NCBI GenBank assembly: GCA_964603025.1
Contig: CAZRTO010000001.1
Coordinates: 1 to 64,000 of the forward strand
Direction of reading: 5' to 3'
Source of the DNA: CALFCX01 sp964603025
Lineage (GTDB): Bacteria; Margulisbacteria; WOR-1; JAKLHX01
DNA: 64,000 nucleotides
In this document: positions 1-7,496 of the stretch, one piece after another
Position numbering within the stretch: the first letter of the stretch is position 1
How the letters are laid out: each line of letters opens with the position of its first letter
The notes under the pieces: model-generated
Told to the model about the DNA's origin: nothing
Databases searched by the model: none
The model's input: the letters and a program-made list of their open reading frames with translations, nothing else
Position numbers and translations under genes: made by a program

Positions 1-2010
1 GCCTTCCCACGGCATGAAACCTACCAGGACATTTTTGCCCATGGCTATTTCGCCGTTGCTCGTGGTAGAGCCGTCCGCTATTACCTCGCCTTTTTTTACC
101 TTGTCCCCGACATTCACAATAGGCCTCTGATGGAGACAAGTGTTCTGATTGCTCCTCTGGAATTTGACCAGCTTGTAGACATCCGGTTTGGATGAATCCG
201 TCTTTACTGTTATCTCTGTCGCCGTGACCTTTGAGACCACTCCCGAATTTTTCGCCGTGAGAGGGACTTTTGAATCCATCGCGGCCTTTCTTTCAAGACC
301 TGTCCCGACATAAGGCTCTTCTGGATTGATCAGAGGAACGGCCTGACGCTGCATGTTCGATCCCATAAGCGCCCTGTTAGCATCATCATGCTCAAGGAAC
401 GGGATCAAAGCGGTCGTGATGCTGAACACCTGCGCCGGATGCACTCCCACATACTCCAGCTCTTCGACCGGAGCCATCACGAACTCCCTTTTGTGCCTTA
501 CCGGGACCAGAGAATCCGTTATTCTGCCGTTCTTGTCTGTACGCAGGTCGCACGGACCTATTTTGTGGAGATCTTCCTTGTCAGCGGTCATATAATCCAC
601 TTTTTCGGTGATCTTTCCGTTTACCACCTTGAAATAAGGCGTTTCCACAAAACCGTATTTGTTCACTTTTGCATATGTGGCCAGGGAAGCTATGATACCA
701 GCGTTAGGACCTTCGGGCGTTTCTATAGGACATACCCTTCCGTAATGGGAAGGATGGATATCCCTCACCTCGAAACCGGCTCTTTCCCTGGTCAATCCGC
801 CCGGACCGAGAGCGCTCAATCTCCTTTTGTGCGTAAGCTCCGAAAGAGGATTGGTCTGGTCCATGAACTGCGAAAGCTGGCTTGACCCGAAAAACTCTCT
901 GAGCACGGCAACTATCGGTCTTATGTTGATGAGCTGCTGAGGACCTACCTTCTCGCCGCTCTTGATGACCATCTGCTCCCTGATAAGCCTTTCAACCCTG
1001 AGAAGCCCTACCCTGAACTGCCTCTGCAAAAGTTCACCGACGGCACGGACCCTTCTGTTGCCGAGATGGTCTATATCGTCAGACAAGCCTTCGCCGCGGT
1101 TGAGCTTTACAAGATATCTGACGCTGCCAAGAACGTCGTCCTTGGTCAACACCCTCTTGCTCTCGGAAACGCTTATCCCCAATTTTATGTTCATCTTATG
1201 ACGGCCTACGCGTCCGAGATCATACCTCTTGCTGTTAAAGAACAGGTTATTGAGATAAACTTCCGCGCCTTCTTTGGTCACGGGATCGCCCGGACGGAGC
1301 TTTCTGTAAAGCTCCAGCAGAGCTTCTTCCCTGGATTTGACCGGAGCCTCTTTAAGGGTCTTTCTCTTCAGCTCATTGTCCGCAAGCACTTCGTTTATCT
1401 CTTTTTCGCTGCATCCGATGGCCGAAAGGAATTTAGTAACGGCGATCTTCTTTGTCCTGTTGATCCTGGCAAAGACCACGCCGGCCGAATCAACCTCGAA
1501 CTCGAGCCACGAACCCCGGTCGGGAACAACAGTGGCATAGTAAAGCGGTTTTGCGGTCTTTTCAGGGACTTTCACTTCCCTGAAGTAGACCCCGGAAGAC
1601 CTGACCAGCTGGCTTACCACTACCCTCTCCGCGCCATTTATTATGAACGTTCCCCTCTCTGTCATGAGAGGAAGATCGCCTATGAACACCTCCTGGACCT
1701 TGATCTCGCCGGTCTCGGTGTCTATAAGCTTTGCAGTTACATTTATCGGAGCCTGGTAAGTGACCTCTTTTATAAGGCACTCATCGGCTTCGTATTTAGG
1801 CGTTTCGAGCTTGTAAGCCCCCGTGAACTCGAGCTCATACTTACCCCCGTACCCCTTTATTGGAGATATGGCTTTCAGCTCTTCCTTCAGGCCCTCCTTG
1901 AGGAACCATTCGAAAGAATCCTTCTGCATCTCCAAAAGATCGGGCGCTTCGAGTTCAGGCCTGGTCGAACCGTAAGGATTAATCCTTTTATTTGATCTCA
2001 ACTGTGCCAC
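1..2010 (-). CDS. rpoB: RNA polymerase beta subunit, partial (3' end outside window)
   Basis: Beta subunit of RNA polymerase, first 670 codons; the gene leaves the window at base 1. The reverse-strand translation reads through the lobe/protrusion regions into the rifampicin-pocket segment (SSQLSQFMDQTNPLSELTHK, then RRLSALGPGGLTRERAGFEV) and the IETPEGPN motif, all canonical. Start chosen at a GTG (2008-2010) that lies inside the end of rplL: it gives the N-terminus MAQLRSNKRINPYGS and is preceded by an AGAGGAG ribosome site at good spacing. An ATT just after the rplL stop has no spaced ribosome site. The 23-nt overlap with rplL implies translational coupling. The D516/H526/S531-equivalent residues (E. 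coli numbering) are the wild-type ones. Confidence 0.97.
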   Translation of the reverse strand, partial: MAQLRSNKRINPYGSTRPELEAPDLLEMQKDSFEWFLKEGLKEELKAISPIKGYGGKYELEFTGAYKLETPKYEADECLIKEVTYQAPINVTAKLIDTETGEIKVQEVFIGDLPLMTERGTFIINGAERVVVSQLVRSSGVYFREVKVPEKTAKPLYYATVVPDRGSWLEFEVDSAGVVFARINRTKKIAVTKFLSAIGCSEKEINEVLADNELKRKTLKEAPVKSREEALLELYRKLRPGDPVTKEGAEVYLNNLFFNSKRYDLGRVGRHKMNIKLGISVSESKRVLTKDDVLGSVRYLVKLNRGEGLSDDIDHLGNRRVRAVGELLQRQFRVGLLRVERLIREQMVIKSGEKVGPQQLINIRPIVAVLREFFGSSQLSQFMDQTNPLSELTHKRRLSALGPGGLTRERAGFEVRDIHPSHYGRVCPIETPEGPNAGIIASLATYAKVNKYGFVETPYFKVVNGKITEKVDYMTADKEDLHKIGPCDLRTDKNGRITDSLVPVRHKREFVMAPVEELEYVGVHPAQVFSITTALIPFLEHDDANRALMGSNMQRQAVPLINPEEPYVGTGLERKAAMDSKVPLTAKNSGVVSKVTATEITVKTDSSKPDVYKLVKFQRSNQNTCLHQRPIVNVGDKVKKGEVIADGSTTSNGEIAMGKNVLVGFMPWEG

Positions 2011-2365
2011 CCTGCTCCTCTAATTTTTTCTTTATTTCCTCGGCTTCCGCTTTCTTGATCTTGGACTTGACCGGCTTAGGGGCTGAGTCTACCAGGTCTT
2101 TCGCTTCTTTAAGAGCCAGGCCCGTTATCTCCCTTACTACCTTCAGGACCTGTATCTTTTTATCTCCAGCGGAGATCAGTACAACGTCAACCTCGTCCTT
2201 TACCTCTTCGGCCGGAGCTCCCGCTGCCGCCGCACCGCCTGCCGCTATCGCGACCGGAGCTGCTGCCACAACGCCGAACTTATCCTCCAAAGATTTCACC
2301 AGATCGGCCAATTCCAACACTGTCAAACCTTCTATGGACCCCATTATTTCCGCTATCTTCGACAT
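1988..2365 (-). CDS. rplL: 50S ribosomal protein L7/L12
   Basis: L7/L12 stalk protein, 125 aa, the usual length. The N-terminal dimerisation helices (about 1-35) are followed by an Ala/Gly/Pro hinge (about 36-55) and the globular C-terminal domain that contacts elongation factors, ending GGTVEIK. It sits 6 bp after rplJ, so L10 and L12 are made together, and its last 23 nt contain the rpoB start. No unusual residues seen. Confidence 0.98.
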   Translation of the reverse strand: MSKIAEIMGSIEGLTVLELADLVKSLEDKFGVVAAAPVAIAAGGAAAAGAPAEEVKDEVDVVLISAGDKKIQVLKVVREITGLALKEAKDLVDSAPKPVKSKIKKAEAEEIKKKLEEQGGTVEIK

Positions 2366-2371
2366 TTCTAA

Positions 2372-2902
2372 CTACACCCCCTTCTTTTTTGAAATTTCGT
2401 TCAATGCGTACACTAGTTTTCTCAAAGGACCCTGAAGCACGTTCACCAGCGAAGTAAGAGGGGATTTTATCCCGCCTACCGCCTTGGCGATAAGTACTTC
2501 TCTGGATGGCAGCATGGCCAATTTTTTGACCTCGGCAGGTTCCATGAACCGGCCGTCCATTATCGCCCCTTTTACGGACGGCTTCTCGTTCTCTTTGGCA
2601 AAAGTGACAAGTATTTTCGCTGGAGCCACAACATCCCCGTAACCGAATATTATCGAAGAAGGCCCGTTCAGCACTTCCTTGACCCTCTCCTGACCTTCTT
2701 CGGAAATAGCGCGCCAGGCAAGAGTGTTCTTCACGACATTGTACTGGGCGTTGACATCAAAGAGCTTGTTCCTGAGGGTCGTTATCTGCGCAACGGTCAG
2801 TCCCTGATGGTCCGTAAGGATCATGATATTGCTTTTGCTCTTCTTGTCCTTTATGGAATCGATAGCTTCCGTTTTTTCTCTTTTATATACCCGTTCTGCC
2901 AT
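2372..2902 (-). CDS. rplJ: 50S ribosomal protein L10
   Basis: L10, base of the L7/L12 stalk, 176 aa from the ATG at 2900-2902. A longer reading frame from a TTG at 2914 exists, but the GGAG six bases before the ATG marks the ATG as the start. The N-terminal RNA-binding region (KSKSNIMILTDHQGLTVAQ) and a C-terminal helix that would bind L12 dimers are visible. It starts 15 nt after the rplA stop. The classical L10 autoregulatory leader was not identified here. Confidence 0.97.
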   Translation of the reverse strand: MAERVYKREKTEAIDSIKDKKSKSNIMILTDHQGLTVAQITTLRNKLFDVNAQYNVVKNTLAWRAISEEGQERVKEVLNGPSSIIFGYGDVVAPAKILVTFAKENEKPSVKGAIMDGRFMEPAEVKKLAMLPSREVLIAKAVGGIKSPLTSLVNVLQGPLRKLVYALNEISKKKGV

Positions 2903-2917
2903 TTTTTTCTCCAAATT

Positions 2918-3610
2918 CTATTTCAGGATCTTGGAAATGTTCAGCCCTATGCCCGGCCCCATAGTTGCCGATACCGTAGCGGTCTTTATAAGATTGCCTT
3001 TGAGCCCGTGAGGCTTGAGCTTATTAACTGCTTCGATGGCAGATACTATGTTCTTTTCGATATCACCCTCGGAAAAAGATATTTTGCCGATGCCGATATG
3101 AACATTGGATGTTTTATCCTGTTTGAACTCGACCTTTCCGGCCTTGAACTCCTTAACGGCCTTGGCGACATCCGTAACAACAGTCCCGGACTTAGGGTTC
3201 GGCATCAGACCTTTTGTTCCCAGCACCTTGCCCAGCTTGCCGACAGCGGGCATCATATCCGGGGTGGCAAGCGCCAGATCGAAATCCAGCCAGCCTCCTG
3301 ATATCTTTTGTATAACATCATCGGAACCTACATGGTCCGCGCCCGCAGCCTGAGCTTCGGCAGCCTTATCCCCTTTCGCGAAAACAAGCAGCTTGATCTT
3401 CTTTCCCGTGCCTGCAGGAAGAGATACCGTTCCCCTTACGTTCTGATCGCTTTTTTTCGGATCAGTGGTCAGACGGAGCGCCAGATCGATCGTCTCATCA
3501 AATTTAGCGGCCGATGTTTGTTTCAAAAGCTTTGCCGCTTCGGATGCCGTATATTTCACCGAACCACCCACCAACTTCGCCTTTTCAGCGTATTTTTTAC
3601 TGGTCGTCAT
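2918..3610 (-). CDS. rplA: 50S ribosomal protein L1
   Basis: L1, 230 aa, full length. It binds the L1 stalk of 23S rRNA and in many bacteria also represses its own operon. Family signatures are present: DLALRLTTDPKKSDQNVRG near the N-terminus and KVLGTKGLMPNPKSGTV in the second domain. Its start overlaps the rplK stop by 4 nt (ATGA), so L11 and L1 are coupled, as in most bacteria. Confidence 0.98.
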   Translation of the reverse strand: MTTSKKYAEKAKLVGGSVKYTASEAAKLLKQTSAAKFDETIDLALRLTTDPKKSDQNVRGTVSLPAGTGKKIKLLVFAKGDKAAEAQAAGADHVGSDDVIQKISGGWLDFDLALATPDMMPAVGKLGKVLGTKGLMPNPKSGTVVTDVAKAVKEFKAGKVEFKQDKTSNVHIGIGKISFSEGDIEKNIVSAIEAVNKLKPHGLKGNLIKTATVSATMGPGIGLNISKILK

Positions 3611-4032
3611 CCTTTTATCTCAACCCCCATGTTCCTTGCCGTTCCGGCTATTATGTTGCAAGCCGCATCGATATCCCTGGCATTTAAGTCCGGCAGCTTT
3701 TCTTTTGCGATCGTTTCCAGCTGCGCTCTTGTGATACTGCCGACCTTAGTCTTGTTCGGCTCGCTCGAACCTTTTTCCAGTCCGGCCGCTTTCTTTATGA
3801 GCACTCCCGCCGGAGGGGTCTTAAGGACAAAAGTGAAGGACCTGTCCTCGTATATGGATATCTCGACAGGGATTATAGTATCGCCCTTGTCCGAGGTCTT
3901 GGCGTTATATGCTTTACAGAACTCCATTATGTTGACGCCGTGCTGACCCAGGGCCGGACCGATCGGAGGAGCGGGATTGGCCTTGCCGGCCGGGATCTGC
4001 AGTTTTACCATGGTCAGGAGTTTTTTAGCCAT
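3607..4032 (-). CDS. rplK: 50S ribosomal protein L11
   Basis: L11, 141 aa, GTPase-centre protein needed for RelA activation on the ribosome. The N-terminal signature KLQIPAGKANPAPPIGPALG and the rRNA-binding C-terminal domain (ITRAQLETIAKEKLPDLNA, AACNIIAGTARNMG) are intact. It starts 3 bp after nusG and overlaps rplA by 4 nt. A functional partner, the long RelA/SpoT protein, is encoded at 36836-39004. Confidence 0.98.
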   Translation of the reverse strand: MAKKLLTMVKLQIPAGKANPAPPIGPALGQHGVNIMEFCKAYNAKTSDKGDTIIPVEISIYEDRSFTFVLKTPPAGVLIKKAAGLEKGSSEPNKTKVGSITRAQLETIAKEKLPDLNARDIDAACNIIAGTARNMGVEIKG

Positions 4033-4035
4033 TTT

Positions 4036-4818
4036 TTATACCACCTTTTCAACACGGTCGAAATCGACTTCCACCGATGTATCCCTTCCAAAAATATTTA
4101 TCATCGCCTTGAGCTTGGATTTTGTGGGATTGATCTCAGATACGGAACCCGTATATCCCCTGAAGGAACCGCTTATGATCCTGACAGGCTCTCCCACCGA
4201 GAACTCAACGGTTATTTCCTTCTCTTTTATGCCCAGCTGCTTAAGTACCCTCTGCATCTCTCTGTCAGTGACCGGGACCGGGGATGTTTTTCCACCGATG
4301 AATCTGGCGACTCCGGCGGTACTGCGTATCTTGTACCATGTATCCTCGTCCAGGATCATTTCCACGAACACATACCCGGGGTACATTTTGCGCTTCCGCT
4401 CTACCCGTTTATCGCCTTTTATCTCAATGGTCTCCTCTTCCGGCACCAAAACCCTCAATATACGGTCTTTGAGCCCGAGCTCTTCGACCGTGTTGTCTAT
4501 ACGGCTCTTAACCCTGTCCTCCTGACCGGTCAGGGTCTGGACTATATACCATTTCGGCTCGCCTTTTACCTCAGGGACCGCCAGATCGGAAACGTCTTGC
4601 GCCACGGGCTCTTCCTGTGCCTGCACAGACCGCTCAGGCTCTGTCTCCGCTTCAACCGGCACTGGCATAGGTTCCTGAGAAGAGGGTTCGGAAGTTGCTA
4701 CCTCTTCAGGAACGACCTCTGCCTGAACAGAAGGTTCCTCGACCTGCTCATGCACCACAGCCTCCGGTATATCCTGAGTGACCTCTGTCTGCTCTGCCTG
4801 TTTTGTCAAATCTTCCAT
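4036..4818 (-). CDS. nusG: Transcription elongation/antitermination factor NusG with long acidic N-terminal extension
   Basis: NusG, 260 aa against about 175-180 in most bacteria. The core begins around residue 86 with KWYIVQTLTGQEDRVKS (NGN domain) and ends with the KOW domain (VRIISGSFRGYTGSVSEI). The first ~85 residues are an extra acidic segment rich in Glu, Val, Pro and Gln with no recognisable fold, so probably disordered. The gene lies 3 bp after secE, the standard secE-nusG pair. No alternative methionine near residue 86 has a ribosome site, so I read the extension as real. Its role is unknown. Confidence 0.95.
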   Translation of the reverse strand: MEDLTKQAEQTEVTQDIPEAVVHEQVEEPSVQAEVVPEEVATSEPSSQEPMPVPVEAETEPERSVQAQEEPVAQDVSDLAVPEVKGEPKWYIVQTLTGQEDRVKSRIDNTVEELGLKDRILRVLVPEEETIEIKGDKRVERKRKMYPGYVFVEMILDEDTWYKIRSTAGVARFIGGKTSPVPVTDREMQRVLKQLGIKEKEITVEFSVGEPVRIISGSFRGYTGSVSEINPTKSKLKAMINIFGRDTSVEVDFDRVEKVV

Positions 4819-4821
4819 CTT

Positions 4822-5049
4822 TTATATGCCACCCTTAAAGAAAAGGGACGCGAACTGGAACAGCTTTTCGAAACCAAAATCTATAAGCATCGCGTAGAAC
4901 GCCGACGCAAGCACAATGACAAGCACGATCACCGTCGCCGAGAACACAAATCGCTTATCCGGCCAGACGACTTTTTTGAACTCGATCAAAACTTCCTTCA
5001 AAAAAGTCCTGGTCTTCTCGACTATCCCCGCGGCCTTGATCATTTCCAT
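4822..5049 (-). CDS. secE: Preprotein translocase subunit SecE
   Basis: Small SecE, 75 aa from the ATG at 5047-5049 with one transmembrane helix (about residues 35-60, VIVLVIVLASAFYAML). It clamps SecY in the translocon. The short amphipathic stretch LKEVLIEFKKVVWPDK before the helix is the family signature. A TTG at 5067 would add six residues; the ATG is preferred because of the GGCGGG seven bases upstream, but the evidence is modest. The gene lies just after tRNA-Trp and before nusG. Confidence 0.93.
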   Translation of the reverse strand: MEMIKAAGIVEKTRTFLKEVLIEFKKVVWPDKRFVFSATVIVLVIVLASAFYAMLIDFGFEKLFQFASLFFKGGI

Positions 5050-5081
5050 CTGCGTACCCGCCTTCAAATCCCGACCTTAAA

Positions 5082-5154
<73 letters not shown>

Positions 5155-5237
5155 AAACCCGAAAGCAAAAAATCCCCCTCACCTTCAATTATCAGCTAAA
5201 CAGGAATTGCCTTGGTGGGCACTTCTGCGCGCAAGAG

Positions 5238-5387
5238 CTATTTTTCTTCTTTATGAGGCGTCCTCTTCCTGCAAGCATAACAATACTTCTTCAGCGTGAT
5301 CTTTTCAGATCCAGGCTTTTTATTCCTGGTGCTGGCGTAATTCTTCCTTTTACAGACGGAACATGACAAAGTAATTATTTCTCTCAT
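5238..5387 (-). CDS. rpmG: 50S ribosomal protein L33
   Basis: L33, 49 aa (MREIITLSCSVCKRKNYAST...). Four cysteines in two pairs (CSVC and CYAC) form the zinc-binding version of the protein. The reading frame is complete, ATG at 5385-5387 to TAG at 5238-5240. It is the first gene of the rpmG - tRNA-Trp - secE - nusG - rpl - rpoB unit and lies about 85 nt downstream of the predicted start site. Confidence 0.96.
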   Translation of the reverse strand: MREIITLSCSVCKRKNYASTRNKKPGSEKITLKKYCYACRKRTPHKEEK

Positions 5388-5478
5388 ATCGAACGCAAAA
5401 TTCTCCCCACACCAATTTTATTTGGGTTTTGGGAACTTCTCTACCCAATAAATGAACTGATCCGACTCGAACATTAGT

Positions 5479-5508
5479 ATTCTACAACGCCATGATACAG
5501 GTTGTCAA
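5479..5508 (-). promoter_or_regulatory. Promoter of the rpmG-secE-nusG-rpl-rpoB operon
   Basis: On the minus strand, a perfect -35 TTGACA (5503-5508) and a -10 TAGAAT (5479-5484) are separated by 18 bp. It points at rpmG. The -35 coincides on the opposite strand with the -35 of the divergent kinase promoter. Confidence 0.75.
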
Positions 5509-5530
5509 CCGCTGAAATGCCCTTTATAAT
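5502..5530 (+). promoter_or_regulatory. Promoter of the kinase gene, likely giving a leaderless mRNA
   Basis: TTGTCA (5502-5507), 17-bp spacer, TATAAT (5525-5530). The ATG at 5539-5541 lies 8 nt after the -10 box, which is about where transcription should start. There is no ribosome site between them. Confidence 0.7.
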
Positions 5531-5538
5531 TGATTGAA

Positions 5539-6120
5539 ATGAGCGGCGACCTGGAATATCTCATAGGCCTTACCGGCCTCAACGCTTCCGGCAAAGGAAC
5601 TGCGGCGGAACTCCTAAAAAAAAGAGGGTTCTCGTATTATTCACTTTCGGACATGGTAAGACAGTATGCTGCAGAAAAGGGAATGGACCATACAAGAGAA
5701 AGCCTGATATATTGCGGCAATGAGCTGCGCAAGGATTTTGGCCCCGGCGTGCTTGCGGAAAGGACCCTGGAAAAGATCTCATCGGAACATCCCCGCAGGG
5801 CCGTAGTGGACAGTATAAGGAATATATATGAAATAGGATCCCTGCGGAAAAATAAAGGGTTCAAACTGATCGCCATAGACGCCCCCGCGGCTGTCAGGTT
5901 CGAACGATCGAAAAAACGGGGACGCATCGGCTTTGAAACTTCTCTGGAAGATTTCATCAAAGTGGAAAAGAAAGAGAACTCCCTTGATCCGCAAAAACAG
6001 CAGCTTTTCAAATGCCTGGAACTGGCGGATTTTGTCATAGACAATTCCGGGGATATCTCAAGCCTGGAGAGGGAAATAGAAAACATCCTGAACAAGATCG
6101 CGCCTACCTGCCAAAAATGA
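5539..6120 (+). CDS. P-loop nucleotide kinase-like protein (UPF0200/dephospho-CoA-kinase-like)
   Basis: 193-aa P-loop NTPase of the nucleoside/nucleotide-kinase fold. The Walker A GLNASGKGT is at residues 13-21. A central DSIRNIYEIGSLRK segment and a SKKRGR lid-like basic stretch resemble the UPF0200 family (archaeal MJ1399-type) and AAA_18 proteins more than classical CoaE. The substrate is unknown. An in-frame TTG at 5530 lies inside the -10 box, so the ATG is the likely start. The 3' end overlaps the convergent LCP gene by 17 bp. It is one of only five plus-strand genes in the window. Confidence 0.75.
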   Translation: MSGDLEYLIGLTGLNASGKGTAAELLKKRGFSYYSLSDMVRQYAAEKGMDHTRESLIYCGNELRKDFGPGVLAERTLEKISSEHPRRAVVDSIRNIYEIGSLRKNKGFKLIAIDAPAAVRFERSKKRGRIGFETSLEDFIKVEKKENSLDPQKQQLFKCLELADFVIDNSGDISSLEREIENILNKIAPTCQK

Positions 6121-6940
6121 CCTTATTCACGGCCTCCGCGAGTCCCTTCTCATCCGGAACAGTGTAGTATATCCCGGCCAGTGTTATATCCCGGCCAGGA
6201 ATATATCCGCTTCTAACTTCTCCCGTCTTATAGATGGAGGGAACCCTCATCGATATCTTTATCATTTCGGACACATCCAGGTTCGTGCCGATCCCTGACG
6301 CGGTTTCCATAAGCATATGAGGAAAACGGACAAAATTCCTTGGGGAGCCCAGCTGCTGCGCGACGGCTTTGAAGAATCTGTGCTGCCTGTCTATCCTGCC
6401 CCAGTCGCTTGACCTGTCATGCCTGAAGCGCACATACCCCATAGCCTGATATCCGGACAACCTCTGGGGCCCCGGTCTTAGATGAACGTGCAATCCGGAC
6501 GCGTAATCATCGTAATGCAGCGGCTTTTCAACATCAAGAGTGACCCCTCCGAGCTCATCAATAAGCTTAACGAACATCGGGAAATTCAGCTGGATGTACT
6601 TCTTTACCGGCACGTTCAAAAGCGCGGAAACGGTCTCGCAAGAGAGCTCAGGCCCTCCGTAAACATGCGCATGATTGATCTTGTCCCGTCCGTGGCCGGG
6701 GATATCCACCATGAGGTCCCTGGGTATGGCAAGAATGCCGATCCTGTTGCGGGAATAATCGATTCTCACCAGATTGATCGAATCGGACCTGGCATCGAAC
6801 CCTTCCGGAGAATCTATTCCCATGACCAGAATGTCGATATAATCGCGGGGAAATATAAGGCCTACGCGGAGGCCCATAAAAAGCCCCAAAGATACCAGTA
6901 TTGAAACGGCCAGGACCCGGATATGCGGATTGATCTTCAT
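6104..6940 (-). CDS. LytR-CpsA-Psr (LCP) family cell-wall polymer ligase
   Basis: 278 aa. One N-terminal membrane helix (about 7-27) is followed by an extracytoplasmic LCP domain: DILVMGIDS, the Asp/Arg-rich ARSDSINLVRID, GILAIPRDLMVDIPG, DELGGVTLDV and the closing YVRFRHDRSSDWGRIDRQ. LCP enzymes transfer undecaprenyl-linked glycopolymers to peptidoglycan or proteins. In a cell with an SLH-domain protein (26564-27997) a wall-linked polymer acceptor is plausible, which is inference. It follows the ferritin-like gene by 12 bp. Confidence 0.9.
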   Translation of the reverse strand: MKINPHIRVLAVSILVSLGLFMGLRVGLIFPRDYIDILVMGIDSPEGFDARSDSINLVRIDYSRNRIGILAIPRDLMVDIPGHGRDKINHAHVYGGPELSCETVSALLNVPVKKYIQLNFPMFVKLIDELGGVTLDVEKPLHYDDYASGLHVHLRPGPQRLSGYQAMGYVRFRHDRSSDWGRIDRQHRFFKAVAQQLGSPRNFVRFPHMLMETASGIGTNLDVSEMIKISMRVPSIYKTGEVRSGYIPGRDITLAGIYYTVPDEKGLAEAVNKVIFGR

Positions 6941-6952
6941 TTGTGGAAAATA

Positions 6953-7486
6953 TCAGCCCTCTACAAGCCACTTCTCTTCTTTTTTGAACCATTCCGACGG
7001 CGAGCTCAAATAAAGGTGCGTGTCCTGAAGTATCTCATAATGCTCATTCTCTTCCCTGGCAAGAAAATCAAAGAGTTTTTTCGCGTCTTCATTGTCAGTA
7101 TTGGCGGATATGTTCCTGTAAAAATTATGCCCTTGTTTTTCCATGTCCATTGAGATCTCATAGACCCTTATCAGGTCCTGGTCGTTTCCCGAAAGTTTGT
7201 CCAGGGAATCTTTTATATTCCTCAATATCTCAGACCTCAGTTTTGAGCTCCAAAGCTCCCCTTCGGCAAAAGAGGCCGTGTAACGCTTTCCGCCCGTCAG
7301 CCCGGCATAAAAGTCCTCAATGGTTTTTTTGTGCAAAAGTTCTTTTTCGGCTATCGCTCTCAGGGTCGAAGCGCCCAATGGATTGGAAGCTCTCTCGGCG
7401 GCTTTTATATATATGGAATAGCCCTCTTCCTCCATCTCGATGGCGGCGGCGGCAGCTTTGGCCAGATCTTCATGTATGAATTTCAT
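6953..7486 (-). CDS. Ferritin-like/rubrerythrin-type di-iron protein
   Basis: 177 aa, all-helical, with the two EX(n)EXXH-type halves of rubrerythrin-like ferritins: AAIEMEEEGYSIY and EKELLHKKTIEDFY in the first half, DMEKQGHNFY and EENEHYEILQDTH in the second. There is no C-terminal rubredoxin Cys4 site, so it is an erythrin-type protein. The function is probably peroxide or iron handling. An upstream ATG (7507) overlaps the preceding flavoprotein stop by 11 nt and would add MWYNRLN. A TATAAT (7496-7501) 9 nt before the chosen ATG is overlaid on that stop codon, but no good -35 accompanies it. Confidence 0.82.
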   Translation of the reverse strand: MKFIHEDLAKAAAAAIEMEEEGYSIYIKAAERASNPLGASTLRAIAEKELLHKKTIEDFYAGLTGGKRYTASFAEGELWSSKLRSEILRNIKDSLDKLSGNDQDLIRVYEISMDMEKQGHNFYRNISANTDNEDAKKLFDFLAREENEHYEILQDTHLYLSSPSEWFKKEEKWLVEG

Positions 7487-7496
7487 GTTAAGCCGA

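Noticed and set aside
1066..1995. Plus-strand open frame of 309 codons opposite rpoB
   Set aside because: Entirely antisense to RpoB, with composition that follows the rpoB codons. Shadow frame.
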